Shown one piece after another: positions 28,186-37,106 of a DNA stretch of 54,996 bases. The translations under genes were made by a program, and so were the position numbers. Each line of letters begins with the position of its first letter. Position 1 is the stretch's first letter. Location of the stretch: positions 1 through 54,996 of the forward strand of contig URAJ01000011.1 of the NCBI GenBank assembly GCA_900545715.1, read 5' to 3'. Under the pieces are notes generated by a model that was given only the letters and a program-made list of their open reading frames with translations, did not search any database and had not been told where the DNA came from. Source of the DNA: an uncultured Opitutales bacterium. GTDB lineage: Bacteria > Verrucomicrobiota > Verrucomicrobiia > Opitutales > Intestinicryptomonadaceae.

Positions 28186-29748
28186 ATGAAAGAAAAACTC
28201 CAATTCTCAACGGTAATTCTCGCGGCGTCGCTGCTCGGCGGCTGCGTAAATGTAGATTCCGAAGTCTCGGAAACCCCGTCAGTTTACTGGAAGGCTCCGC
28301 AAGACTCCCTCCCCAAACGGGTGATACAGCCCGAAGATATTAAAACGGACAAAATCATATCTCCGGAATCAAAACAAGCCGAACAACCCTCCGCAGAGAA
28401 GCCGAAAAAAGAGACGGTCGCAAGCGGCAATACTCTTACGCCGGCAGAAAAAATGCAGGCGGGCAAGCCACTGTTACTCGACGACCTCATCGACATTGCC
28501 CTCGAAAACAATACCCAGACTCGCATTTACTGGTTCCAGGCGAAAAGCTATGCGGCGCAGAAAGGTTCGGCAATGGCGGCTTATTACCCGCAGGTATCTG
28601 TCGGCGCGCAGGTTTACCGCAGCAAAGTAAGGCCAAGCCTCGGCTACGGCGGCTTTTCTATCCCGATTGGCTCTTATTACGAAACGGGATTCGGCCCAAG
28701 CGCCGAAATAAATTGGCTTCTATTCGACTTCGGCAAGCGCGAAGCCCAGGTTGAGTCCGCGCAAAATGCTCTGCTTGCCGCAAATTTCGACTACAACCAG
28801 TCTATCCAAGACGTAGTCCTCAATGTGGCGCTTGCGTACTACCAATTCTACGCAGCGTGCGGCAGTGTAGAAAGCGCAAGGCTTAGCCTCGAAGAAGCCC
28901 GCATTGCCTACGAATCCGCAAAGGCGCGATTCGACCAAAGTGTGGGCAACAAACAAGATATGCTAAATGCCCTCGCAAACGCCAAGAACGCCGAATACCT
29001 CTTGGAGGAGGCGCGTTCTTCGGTGGAGACTGCGCGCGCAAATATCGCCCAAGTATTGGGCGTAAGGGTCGGCCCCAATTTTGTCGTTTCGGAAACGGCC
29101 GTGGTGCCTACAAGTCCGGAAACCTCCAAAAAAATAGACGAACTCGTGGTAAAGGCCATGCGCTCGCGGCAAACACTGCTTGCTTCATATGCAAAACTTG
29201 CAAAATCAGCAAGCGACGTTAAAGTAGCCGAGCGCAACTTCCTCCCGCAAATAGGCGCTTTCGGACAATTCTCATACACCGACTATTCCCAGGATTCGCG
29301 CGGGCATCAAGACACATATACGGGCGGGTTCAGCCTCTCTTGGAGCATTTTTGAGGGCTTTGCGAGAAAGTATGCGCTAATTAACGCAAAAGTCGCCGAG
29401 AGAGCCCAGGCTCAGTCCTTAAAGGCGGCTGAAATCCAAATAATTTCAGACATATGGAACTACTACCACAAATATACGAGTTCCGTAAAGCAGGTGGCGA
29501 GCGCAACATCGGCTGTAGAGGCGAGTATGGAGGCTTTCATTGCAACTAAAACCGCCTATGAAAACGGGGTGAGCAATATTACGGAATTTCTGAACGCGCA
29601 AAGCAGGCTCGCGACGGCCCGCCAGCAAAAAGTTTCGGCGGAGGCCTCGCTTTCAATGTCTATTGCGCAGCTTGCCCACGCGACGGGCGCCCTCTCAGCA
29701 AACACCCAGGCGGACAATGCGGAAAATCTGCCTTCAATACCTGAATGA
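28186..29748 (+). CDS. TolC-like outer-membrane efflux lipoprotein
   Basis: 520 residues from the ATG at 28186, chosen because it has AAAGG seven bases upstream and gives a clean lipoprotein signal (SLLGGC, Cys20). The open frame also extends to a TTG inside the pump gene. A Pro/Lys-rich linker covers about 21-95, followed by two OEP repeats with long alpha-helical hairpins (for example SVGAQVYRSKVRP and LSWSIFEGFARKYALINAKV, which end in beta-barrel strands). It forms the outer-membrane exit duct for the adaptor and pump encoded just upstream. The gene ends the operon before a terminator. Confidence 0.92.
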   Translation: MKEKLQFSTVILAASLLGGCVNVDSEVSETPSVYWKAPQDSLPKRVIQPEDIKTDKIISPESKQAEQPSAEKPKKETVASGNTLTPAEKMQAGKPLLLDDLIDIALENNTQTRIYWFQAKSYAAQKGSAMAAYYPQVSVGAQVYRSKVRPSLGYGGFSIPIGSYYETGFGPSAEINWLLFDFGKREAQVESAQNALLAANFDYNQSIQDVVLNVALAYYQFYAACGSVESARLSLEEARIAYESAKARFDQSVGNKQDMLNALANAKNAEYLLEEARSSVETARANIAQVLGVRVGPNFVVSETAVVPTSPETSKKIDELVVKAMRSRQTLLASYAKLAKSASDVKVAERNFLPQIGAFGQFSYTDYSQDSRGHQDTYTGGFSLSWSIFEGFARKYALINAKVAERAQAQSLKAAEIQIISDIWNYYHKYTSSVKQVASATSAVEASMEAFIATKTAYENGVSNITEFLNAQSRLATARQQKVSAEASLSMSIAQLAHATGALSANTQADNAENLPSIPE

Positions 29749-29792
29749 TTTTTATCCGGTTATCGCAGTGCGCAACACTCAAAGCTCGCTCG

Positions 29793-29827
29793 AAAAAACG
29801 CCCTTTATTTCCGGGCGTTTTTTTTTA
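29793..29827 (+). terminator. Rho-independent terminator of the efflux operon
   Basis: Perfect stem AAAAAACGCCC / GGGCGTTTTTT with a nine-base loop and an extended T run, 45 bases after the TolC-like stop. Confidence 0.9.
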
Positions 29828-29831
29828 TTTC

Positions 29832-29859
29832 TTGCCTGATATTCTCTTTGGCATATGAT
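29832..29859 (+). promoter_or_regulatory. Putative promoter of the EpsI/exosortase unit, near-leaderless
   Basis: TTGCCT at 29832-29837 and TATGAT at 29854-29859 with a 16-base spacer, directly behind the efflux terminator. The -10 box ends eight bases before the ATG at 29868. Confidence 0.5.
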
Positions 29860-29867
29860 TAAGCCTT

Positions 29868-30593
29868 ATGCAAAAAATAATCTCCATTGCGGCTATTGCC
29901 GCCGTTGCGTTTTCGGCAACGTTCGTTTTCTTTGTAAAATCTCCGCATGCAGATTCTGAAACCGCTACAACCGAACTTGAGGGGCGCCTAAAAACCGCAA
30001 TCCCATACGAAATGGACGGCTGGACTTCAAAAGACTCCGGATTGGGCGATACTGAGGAAGTTCAGCGCGCGGCGGAAAAAGTTTTAAATGTCACGGACTA
30101 TGTGAACCGCACATATTCAAAGAACGGAACCGATTTCACTGTCTATATCGCATACTGGAAGCCGGATACCATGGAAATACACCGCGCATCTTCCCACTCT
30201 CCCGACCGCTGCTGGGTCGCAAACGGATGGAAGAATATTGATTCCGAAAAAAAGGAATTCAAATCTCTCGATATTGGCGACGAAAAACTTCTCGGGGGAT
30301 TCTCTCGCGCATACACGCTGCCGACAGAAATGGGGATTGTTAAAAGGTATGTTTGGTATTGGCATATTGTTGACGGAACTCCTTATGACTATGGAAAGTC
30401 CGACAATTTTACGCCTACTTTATCAAATTGGCTAAAAGGAATATTTTCTGCGGCTATCAAAGGTATGCCGGAACAGTATTTTGTAAGGGTTGATTCGTCG
30501 GTGCCGCTCGAAAACTTGAAGTCGGATCCCGGCTTCATAAAAGTTATGAAAGCTCTTGGAAAACTAACCCTCGAAGAAAAAAACAAAAATTAA
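29868..30593 (+). CDS. EpsI-family exosortase-associated protein
   Basis: 241 residues. A short N-terminal membrane anchor (about 5-24) precedes one EpsI domain facing the periplasm. The signature is the pattern AYWKPDTMEIHRASSHSPD followed by RCW, which matches the conserved H-x-P-x-x-C-[WY] of the EpsI/DUF3485 family. Such proteins accompany exosortases, as separate genes or as their C-terminal fusion, and are linked to exopolysaccharide and PEP-CTERM export. Biochemical function unsettled. It precedes the exosortase by 12 bases and both lie between terminators. Confidence 0.85.
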   Translation: MQKIISIAAIAAVAFSATFVFFVKSPHADSETATTELEGRLKTAIPYEMDGWTSKDSGLGDTEEVQRAAEKVLNVTDYVNRTYSKNGTDFTVYIAYWKPDTMEIHRASSHSPDRCWVANGWKNIDSEKKEFKSLDIGDEKLLGGFSRAYTLPTEMGIVKRYVWYWHIVDGTPYDYGKSDNFTPTLSNWLKGIFSAAIKGMPEQYFVRVDSSVPLENLKSDPGFIKVMKALGKLTLEEKNKN

Positions 30594-30605
30594 TTTGCGA
30601 AAATT

Positions 30606-31595
30606 ATGCAAAAAATTCCTTTCTTTGCGCGCATAGATGCCGCGGTAGTAGCGGTTATGGCTTTGATGTTGACATGCGTCCTTTGGGATACGTGGTCGAC
30701 GCGCCTCGATTACGCCTTCGGCTACCTTATGCCGGTTTTTATGCTTTATGTGATTTGGGACAGGCTACCTAAAATAGAGAAATATTTTCTCGGCAAACCT
30801 TCTCAGAATAAGGGCGGGCTGCTCGTCGCAGGCACAACTTTCCTATTCGGAGGAATGGCTGTTTGCGGGTTTGCGGGTTTTATGCTTTTTTCCGTCGTTT
30901 ACTCAATCGCGCGCGGAACTACGGTGCCGTTGTTTGGCATGTCGTTTTGCTTCGCATTCGCGTTTTATGGATTGGCGTATTTTGCGGGGGCAAAAAATCT
31001 CGAAGGGCTCGATATGTCCTTCTCCGATAGATTTAAATTCGCAAACTTCTTCGTATTCCCGGCATTTGCGTGGATGGTTGCTTCCCCGCTTTTTAATTCT
31101 TGGGAAACCCTCATAAGCGGCTATCTGCTCTCAAAAGTTGCCGTGATCGTAACTGCGGTTATGGACTTTTTCGGATACCTCGTGGAACTTCGCGGAAATT
31201 CGATACATTTTCCCGACGGGGCAGTTGGGGTAGCCGACGCATGTAGCGGGATTCGCAGCCTTACTGCGTGCCTTTTCTCCGGATCTTTCCTCGCGGCGGT
31301 ATTCCTCGACAAGTTTTGGAAAAAAGTGGCGCTCGTTGGAATGTCTATGGTCTTTGCCTTTATAAACAATATAATACGCGCGCTCTTCCTTTCACTTTGG
31401 GCGTATGAATATGGGTCGGACTCCATTTCGGGGTTTGTCCACGACGCCGCTGGATATGCCGTCCTCGGGCTTACAATTTTATGCCTGTTTATATTGCTTC
31501 CGCTATTTACTCTAAATCCCGTGCCGAAAGAATACCGCGACACTGATGAGTCGAACCCTGAATCTGAAAACGGCGAGGGCGGGGAATCCAAATAA
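30606..31595 (+). CDS. Exosortase/archaeosortase family transpeptidase
   Basis: 329 residues with about eight transmembrane helices. All three catalytic elements are in place: Cys213 in DACSGIRS, Arg258 in NNIIRALFLS and His279 in FVHDAAGY. Exosortases cut C-terminal PEP-CTERM-type sorting signals of exported proteins and anchor or release them. The C-terminal 30 residues are acidic (DESNPESENGEGGE) and cytosolic. No obvious PEP-CTERM substrate is encoded in this window, so its targets lie elsewhere. The exact exosortase subtype is not assignable by eye. Confidence 0.9.
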   Translation: MQKIPFFARIDAAVVAVMALMLTCVLWDTWSTRLDYAFGYLMPVFMLYVIWDRLPKIEKYFLGKPSQNKGGLLVAGTTFLFGGMAVCGFAGFMLFSVVYSIARGTTVPLFGMSFCFAFAFYGLAYFAGAKNLEGLDMSFSDRFKFANFFVFPAFAWMVASPLFNSWETLISGYLLSKVAVIVTAVMDFFGYLVELRGNSIHFPDGAVGVADACSGIRSLTACLFSGSFLAAVFLDKFWKKVALVGMSMVFAFINNIIRALFLSLWAYEYGSDSISGFVHDAAGYAVLGLTILCLFILLPLFTLNPVPKEYRDTDESNPESENGEGGESK

Positions 31596-31635
31596 CATCC
31601 CTCAAACCCTCTGCAATTAAAAATCCCTCAGCCAT

Positions 31636-31668
31636 AAAAAAAACGCCGTTAAAAAACGGCGTTTTTTT
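31636..31668. terminator. Bidirectional terminator between exosortase and oxidoreductase genes
   Basis: Perfect stem AAAAAAACGCCGTT / AACGGCGTTTTTTT with a four-base loop. A runs on one side and T runs on the other allow it to serve both converging genes. Confidence 0.9.
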
Positions 31669-31682
31669 CGTTAACCCCCAGG

Positions 31683-33044
31683 CTATATCATGAATTCCTT
31701 GTTGTATTCGTATAGCGACGAAAGGTATTTGTTCGCGGATTCACGCCTCGGGAAGGCCATCTTTTCGGCATCGTATATGAGCTTGCCCTTCTCAAATATC
31801 GGAACTAGCATAAGCAATGACAATTCCGTAAACTCAGAGGCGTAGTCAAAGTTTGCCGGGGGCTGCTTGTTGTCGAAGCATGCCTTTACCCATTCGGCCT
31901 GCGGATTCCACGGATATTTTGAACGGGGCACGGAAGGGGCGGGCAGTGCGCCGGAACGCTTCATCTCCACCATTCTTTCGCGCGGGAATATTATTGGGTT
32001 GTCGCCGTATTCGGTTGTGAAAACTGTTTCTTTCGTCCCGACTATCAGTGTGCCGTTTGAGGTTTTGGGATCGTCGATAAAGCTCTGGTCAACTCTCTTT
32101 ACGTTCTTGGGCTTGCGGCCACCGTCGTACCAATTCAGCATTATCTTGCCCTTGACGCCGCGCGGATTGCGGAATTCCAAGTGGGCGGTCGTCTGCTTCG
32201 GCCATGAAATATCGGTATACTCAGTAGCTTCGCCGCTGATTCTATATGGCAGTCCCAGTTCAAACGCCGAATACGAGGCGTCGAGTATATGGCATGCCAT
32301 GTCTCCGCCGGCGCCTGTTCCGTAATCGCGGTATCCGCGCCAGTTAAAATGGGTGGAGCGCGGCGAATACGGGGCTTGCGGTGCTACGCCAAGCCATAAT
32401 TTGTAGTCCAAAGACGCTGGAACTGCCTCTTCCGGCGGGCGCTTTGAAAATCCCTGCGGCCAGACGGGGCGGTTTGTCCAGCAATGTATTTCCTCTATTT
32501 TGCCGAGTATGCCTGCGTCGTACCATTCTTTTATTACGCGCCACCCGTCGTTTGTGTGGCCCTGGTTGCCCATCTGGGTGATAAGGCCGCTCTTTGCTGC
32601 TATTTCCCTGAGTTTGCGCGCCTCCCATACTGTGCGGACGAGGGGCTTTTGGCAGAATACGTGCTTGCCGGCTTTGAGCGCCCATGCGGCTATCGGAAAG
32701 TGCATGTGGTCGGGGGTGGAGATTGCAACGCCGTCGATTTCCTTGTCCATCTTGTCGAGCATGCGGCGGAAATCCCTAAATTTTGGCGCGTTGGGATATT
32801 CTTTTGCTCCTCCCGCAATTCTTGTGTCGTCAACGTCGCACAGCGCGCTAATTCTCGCCTCCGGGCATTTTTTTAGCGTGCTTATTGTAAGCGAACCTAT
32901 GCCCCCGACTCCTATGAGGGCTATGTTCATTTTGCCGTTTATGCTCGTCTTTTCTGCTTTTGCCATCGACGGCAGAAACATTGCGCCACCCATAAGGGCA
33001 GAGTTGAGAATAAATTGTCTCCTTGAAATTTTTACCTTCTTCAT
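31683..33044 (-). CDS. Tat-exported Gfo/Idh/MocA-family oxidoreductase
   Basis: 453 residues. It begins with a twin-arginine signal (ISRRQFILNSALMGGAMF), then a Rossmann NAD(P)-binding fold with IALIGVGGIGS and the ALCDVDD acidic turn. The motif that is usually EKP reads CQKPL here, which keeps the Lys and is common in the exported subgroup of Planctomycetota and Verrucomicrobiota. The C-terminal half is the substrate-binding alpha/beta domain with HILDASYSAFELG. Probably an NAD(P)-dependent sugar or sugar-acid oxidoreductase that folds with its cofactor before export; the substrate is unknown. Single gene between a terminator and a gap of about 190 bases. Confidence 0.9.
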   Translation of the reverse strand: MKKVKISRRQFILNSALMGGAMFLPSMAKAEKTSINGKMNIALIGVGGIGSLTISTLKKCPEARISALCDVDDTRIAGGAKEYPNAPKFRDFRRMLDKMDKEIDGVAISTPDHMHFPIAAWALKAGKHVFCQKPLVRTVWEARKLREIAAKSGLITQMGNQGHTNDGWRVIKEWYDAGILGKIEEIHCWTNRPVWPQGFSKRPPEEAVPASLDYKLWLGVAPQAPYSPRSTHFNWRGYRDYGTGAGGDMACHILDASYSAFELGLPYRISGEATEYTDISWPKQTTAHLEFRNPRGVKGKIMLNWYDGGRKPKNVKRVDQSFIDDPKTSNGTLIVGTKETVFTTEYGDNPIIFPRERMVEMKRSGALPAPSVPRSKYPWNPQAEWVKACFDNKQPPANFDYASEFTELSLLMLVPIFEKGKLIYDAEKMAFPRRESANKYLSSLYEYNKEFMI

Positions 33045-33237
33045 ATTTAAAATTTTTTATTCTTTTTAGTGATAAGTCAAACGAATTTACAGTTTTTGCA
33101 CAGGCAAAATATCTCCTTTGACGACACTTATCTTAGTAGATTCATTGCACCTTATTTTCAAAGCTGAATAATATGGAAGCCAACACACACTTATCATTGC
33201 GGATACATTGCGCCCAATCTTAGGCAAAAGAATCCGC

Positions 33238-34230
33238 TTAGCAAATCAGATCCTCAAAATCCTTAAAATCTGCCTTAAATCCGCCCGGCAAACCTTTGCA
33301 TATAACACCGACTGCGTCGTGCGAATGCAGGCTTTCAAGGTGTATGCATGCAATCTCAAAATCCTTTATGCGCTTGTCGGAGTTAAATCCGGCGTAAAGC
33401 AGGCGGGCGGCGTCTTCGATAAATTTTACATACGCGCCGTTTAGCTCCGCAAACGCCTGTTCGTCCTCTCGCCTGACCATTACCTGGGTTTCCGTATGCA
33501 GAGATTCTAAGCATATTGCGTGCATATCCTCTATTGAAACGTGCGCCGAGGGCTCTATCTCCGCCGATATGCGCGCCTTGCTCCTTTGCGAGTGCGGAAC
33601 GCAATACACGTTGCGGGTGCGCCGCGCGTGCTCGCTAAGCTCCGAAGAGCAGGGGCATGCCGACGAATATACAAAGTCAAACACTATAAATTTCCTAAAA
33701 ATATCCAGATCGTCCATCGTGCCTTCGTAGGAGCATTTGTAGTATTGCCATGCTTTTAGATTGCTCCTAAGACTCGTCTGCAATATCGGGTAGTTGAAAT
33801 CGATTTTTATCCTCGCGCGCGATGTCTTTAACTGCTCTTTCATCTTGACGAGAATTTCTTCGAGAAGATCCGGCGTGAAAACCCTGTCCGCAAAAAGGTA
33901 AAACACCCTCATTATACGCGACATATTTATACCTTTTGAATCGGCTGCAAGCGACACTGTCGCCGTCACCGAAGCCTCGGCTTCGCGGATTCCGCAGTCT
34001 TTTGTCAGAAATTTTAGCGGCAACTTAAAATTGTGCATTCCCACCTGCATAATCGGCACATTTGCGCCGCTTATCGTGTTCTTGTCGGCGTTTTGCACGT
34101 CGGGGAGGCTTGACAGGTAGTCTTCGCGGACTTGAAAATTCTTTTCGTAACGGTGCACAGGGGAATTCTGGGCACCGACTGTCTCAGCCCCATTTTGAAA
34201 TTGCGTCTGTTCTTTTGCGTCTTTCATCAT
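33238..34230 (-). CDS. folE2: GTP cyclohydrolase I type IB
   Basis: 330 residues. It converts GTP to 7,8-dihydroneopterin triphosphate, the entry to folate (and queuosine) synthesis. The T-fold enzyme FolE2 is recognised by the metal-site Cys in FVYSSACPCSSELSEH, the late HSQRSKARISAE segment, and the closing C-terminal HSHDAVG motif. The N-terminus is longer by about 25 polar residues than minimal homologues. FolE2 enzymes use alternative metals and are often favoured at low zinc. The zinc-type FolE is not seen in the window. It is the promoter-distal gene of a minus-strand cluster that starts at Maf. Confidence 0.92.
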   Translation of the reverse strand: MMKDAKEQTQFQNGAETVGAQNSPVHRYEKNFQVREDYLSSLPDVQNADKNTISGANVPIMQVGMHNFKLPLKFLTKDCGIREAEASVTATVSLAADSKGINMSRIMRVFYLFADRVFTPDLLEEILVKMKEQLKTSRARIKIDFNYPILQTSLRSNLKAWQYYKCSYEGTMDDLDIFRKFIVFDFVYSSACPCSSELSEHARRTRNVYCVPHSQRSKARISAEIEPSAHVSIEDMHAICLESLHTETQVMVRREDEQAFAELNGAYVKFIEDAARLLYAGFNSDKRIKDFEIACIHLESLHSHDAVGVICKGLPGGFKADFKDFEDLIC

Positions 34231-34280
34231 TTATATAAAGCCTGTAATAATCGACTTTTTCCTTCGCGCGCGCAAGCTTT

Positions 34281-35045
34281 TTAAGATAATTTTCCCTCAG
34301 ACGCCTTTGTCGCAATCGCCCTTATTGAAATCCATACAAGCCCACCGGATATTGCGGCAAATACAAGCCCGGGCATCGGAATTCCTACGGCCGCCATCAA
34401 CCCCAAATCTATTATGCACGGGGGCGTTATCGCAATCAGCGCTATTTTTACGCACTTTAAATATCCGAGGCTCGGAAGCACCGCAATCGCGAGAGTCTTT
34501 CCCGCAAGCCCCATCGCGAGGCAATACGTCAAGTTCATCGCGCCGCTTACCACAAAAAATACGCACGGCAATATGATGTAAAGCATCGCGTTTTTCGTTG
34601 GAAATATTTCCGACAGCTTTATTGATTGCCCGCCCTGCAACAGAGTGTCAAGCGGCACTGCCTGCTCAATATTGCCGCCGTAAAATGAAAATCTGTCTTT
34701 CTCGACCGAGAACACCAATCCCTTAACCTGGGCGGCATCGAGCCTTCCGGGGGTCGCTATTGCGAGCAGCTTGCCGCTTTTGGACTTAAATTCAACGGGC
34801 TTGCCATCTGGCGTTTTAACGCCGTCTGTCGATATCTCTACGCTCCCCATGCGCTCCGCGTTTACGCCGATAAATCCGTCGTAAAATTCCGACACGGATT
34901 TTACGGACATTGCAGTTGTCGCCGCCGTGCATATTGCCGTCAGCGCAAAAAAATACCCTACCGCCTTCCACTTCCATTCAAACGCGGCCCGTTCATAGGC
35001 TTCGGGCGGCGCGAACGATTTTATCATCGCCTTAAAAATCTCCAT
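34281..35045 (-). CDS. Four-helix membrane protein, Yip1/DUF1189-like
   Basis: 254 residues. One helix near the N-terminus (about 28-48) is followed by an extracytoplasmic domain of about 100 residues and three more helices (about 152-178, 193-218, 222-245). The arrangement and the short N-terminal SFAPPEAYERAA segment recall the Yip1/DUF1189 families, but I cannot confirm either by eye. It starts one base beyond the pseudouridine synthase stop, so both are in one operon. Function unknown. Confidence 0.55.
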   Translation of the reverse strand: MEIFKAMIKSFAPPEAYERAAFEWKWKAVGYFFALTAICTAATTAMSVKSVSEFYDGFIGVNAERMGSVEISTDGVKTPDGKPVEFKSKSGKLLAIATPGRLDAAQVKGLVFSVEKDRFSFYGGNIEQAVPLDTLLQGGQSIKLSEIFPTKNAMLYIILPCVFFVVSGAMNLTYCLAMGLAGKTLAIAVLPSLGYLKCVKIALIAITPPCIIDLGLMAAVGIPMPGLVFAAISGGLVWISIRAIATKASEGKLS

Positions 35046-35046
35046 G

Positions 35047-35832
35047 CTAAATCTTTTGTTTCTGCATTATTGCTTCAAAGCTTTCGGGCAGCTTCGCTGC
35101 CGCCGAAAACACAACTTTTTTCCCGGAAATTTCCGCTTCAAGCTCGGTGCAGGCGCAATGCAAAAAAAGCCTGTTTATTTTTGACATCGAGCGGATTTTC
35201 TTGTTTGCGGCAAAATTTCCGTAGGTTGCGTCCCCGAGTATCGGCATTCCGTGCTTTGCGCATTGTACGCGGAGCTGATGGGTAATGCCCGTCAGCGGCT
35301 CGAGCCTCACGAGGCACACTCCGTAATTATTTTTATCGAATCCCTCGACAAAAAATTTAGTCTCGGCCTTCTTTATCGACGAATCTGCCACCCTCACGAA
35401 AGAGTTGCGCACGTATCCGACAAGTTTGCGCTCGTATAGGGTGTCGCGCCAAGTGCCCGCCCGCACAGGAGCGCGGCACACGCACAAGGCGACGTATTTT
35501 TTTGATACCTTGCGCTCTAAAAACGCCCTTTTTGCCGCCGCAGCAGCCTCCTGATTTGACGCGGCGAGAACTATTCCCGAAGTTGGCGAATCGAGCCGGT
35601 TTATGAGCCAAAGCCTATTCGCTTCTCCGTCCGCGCCTTCCCACGAATAATATTCGCCCTTGAAATTGTACGGCGCCCTCACCATTGGCGCCGACTTCCC
35701 CCCGTCGGGGTTCGGGTGCGTTGCTTTCCCAGCCTTTTTGGATATCGCAATCAGCCCGCTTTCGTCGCACGATGCTATCTCACAACCGTCGCCAAGCGGT
35801 ATGGTTTTTGCAAAAATTTCAACGTCGTTCAT
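35047..35832 (-). CDS. RluA-family RNA pseudouridine synthase
   Basis: 261 residues from the ATG at 35832, which overlaps the TonB-like stop by four bases (ATGA). The open frame runs on to 36081 inside that gene, but the extra sequence is out-of-frame tonB. It isomerises uridine to pseudouridine in rRNA or tRNA. The catalytic Asp is in LINRLDSPTSGIVL, and the C-terminal PLTGITHQLRVQCAKHGMPILG block and LFLHC strand are typical. There is no N-terminal S4 domain, so it is of the short RluA/RluC-like type; the target site cannot be told. Confidence 0.88.
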   Translation of the reverse strand: MNDVEIFAKTIPLGDGCEIASCDESGLIAISKKAGKATHPNPDGGKSAPMVRAPYNFKGEYYSWEGADGEANRLWLINRLDSPTSGIVLAASNQEAAAAAKRAFLERKVSKKYVALCVCRAPVRAGTWRDTLYERKLVGYVRNSFVRVADSSIKKAETKFFVEGFDKNNYGVCLVRLEPLTGITHQLRVQCAKHGMPILGDATYGNFAANKKIRSMSKINRLFLHCACTELEAEISGKKVVFSAAAKLPESFEAIMQKQKI

Positions 35833-37094
35833 CGGTAATGAAAGGTTATTCGCACGTCCTGGTTGCTGTCGCCCAATACTGAAATCATTTCGCGGGTCCA
35901 TTCGCCGTAGGGGGCGGTCGTCAAAATCGACTGCTCGCACAATCCGCGCCCGGTATTTGTCGAGTTTGAGTACAGCACAGATATTGAAACGAGATTCCCA
36001 CTCTTGTCGAGAGAGTATTCTATGACGACCATCGTATTTACCGCCGTGTTCAAATCGTATTGGGACCCGAGCAGATTCCACTGCCTTGAAATCGCCTCTA
36101 TCATTCTCTGTTGGTAGGCGCCGAATTCGCTGAAGCGCGAGTCCACCGCAATAGTCCCCTGGTTGCTTGCCCGCGACCTATTGTCGGCAAGAGGCCCCGC
36201 AGGAATCCTCATGCTAAGGTATGGGCGCGGCTTGGGGGCGGGCAGGGAGTCGTCGGTAGGCGGGGTGTCCGGCGCGGGCTGGGGTTGTTCTTGCGCGGGG
36301 ATTCTCGACCCGTTTTCGGCTATCTCCGCGCCGTCGTCGGGCTTTCCTCCGCCGTCTGCCGCAGATTTTTTAGGAGGCGCGGACGAGGTGTTTATTGTTT
36401 GCTCCCCGCCGCCGGAGGGGGCAAATTTTTCGTCTGCAAGGCTTGTGTCGTTCGGCTTGTCGGTTGGCAGGGCATTTTTTCCGCCTGAGGTTTCCGACTT
36501 TGGTAGGCCGTCTTTCTCGCCCTCCGCGCCGATTTTTGTCCCTTCCGACTGCGACGACTTTTCGGCGGAATCCGCGCCGGATTCCCCCTCGGTGGTTGAA
36601 ACAGCCGGAACCGGCTTGGGGAACTCGGATACGCGGGCGGGCTGTTCGAGGGGTCTCTGGAGAGTTTGAAAGGGTTGTTGCGGATTGAGTATGTCTTCCG
36701 GAGAGCTCGTGCCTTCGACAATCTTTTTCCCGTCCTTTATCTCGCCTTCGACATACGGCATTTTCGACTTTGACGAAGGGTCGGGAATGATGTCAGAGGC
36801 GCGCTGGTCGGTAAAAGAATCTGGCGCGTCGGGGGAGTCCGGCTTTTCAGTGTTGGCGAATGGATTCGCCTCGACAAATTCGGGCGGACGCTTCGATATT
36901 TCAGGCGGCAGGATTTCAAGCTTCAATTCGTCGCCTCCGCGCGTTGCAGTTTCGTATTCGGCAAATCGGTCGGGCGCTGCAAAGTAAACGAGCGCGTGCA
37001 GAAGCAGGGCGGCGGCTATCCCCGAAAGCGCGGCAATTTTGTCTTCCGCCCTGCCGCTTTCGTATATGTCAACTTCTCTCGTATTGCCGGCCAT
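35829..37094 (-). CDS. TonB/TolA-like periplasm-spanning protein
   Basis: 421 residues. A short cytosolic N-terminus and one membrane anchor (about 19-40) precede about 270 residues of Pro/Ser/Glu/Lys-rich low-complexity linker, enough to cross the periplasm. The final 90 residues have a TonB/TolA-type C-terminal fold, including VVIEYSLDKSGNLVSISVLYSNS and the closing DVRITFHYR strand. It would transmit proton-motive force from ExbB/D- or TolQ/R-like partners to the outer membrane; those partners are not in this window. The very long linker favours a TolA-like reading, though the C-terminal pattern is closer to TonB. Confidence 0.75.
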   Translation of the reverse strand: MAGNTREVDIYESGRAEDKIAALSGIAAALLLHALVYFAAPDRFAEYETATRGGDELKLEILPPEISKRPPEFVEANPFANTEKPDSPDAPDSFTDQRASDIIPDPSSKSKMPYVEGEIKDGKKIVEGTSSPEDILNPQQPFQTLQRPLEQPARVSEFPKPVPAVSTTEGESGADSAEKSSQSEGTKIGAEGEKDGLPKSETSGGKNALPTDKPNDTSLADEKFAPSGGGEQTINTSSAPPKKSAADGGGKPDDGAEIAENGSRIPAQEQPQPAPDTPPTDDSLPAPKPRPYLSMRIPAGPLADNRSRASNQGTIAVDSRFSEFGAYQQRMIEAISRQWNLLGSQYDLNTAVNTMVVIEYSLDKSGNLVSISVLYSNSTNTGRGLCEQSILTTAPYGEWTREMISVLGDSNQDVRITFHYR

Positions 37095-37106
37095 TTATTT
37101 ATGCCA

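Noticed and set aside
35833..36081. N-terminal extension of the pseudouridine synthase
   Set aside because: The extra 83 codons are the TonB-like gene read in another frame. The ATG at 35832 overlaps the upstream stop in the usual ATGA form.
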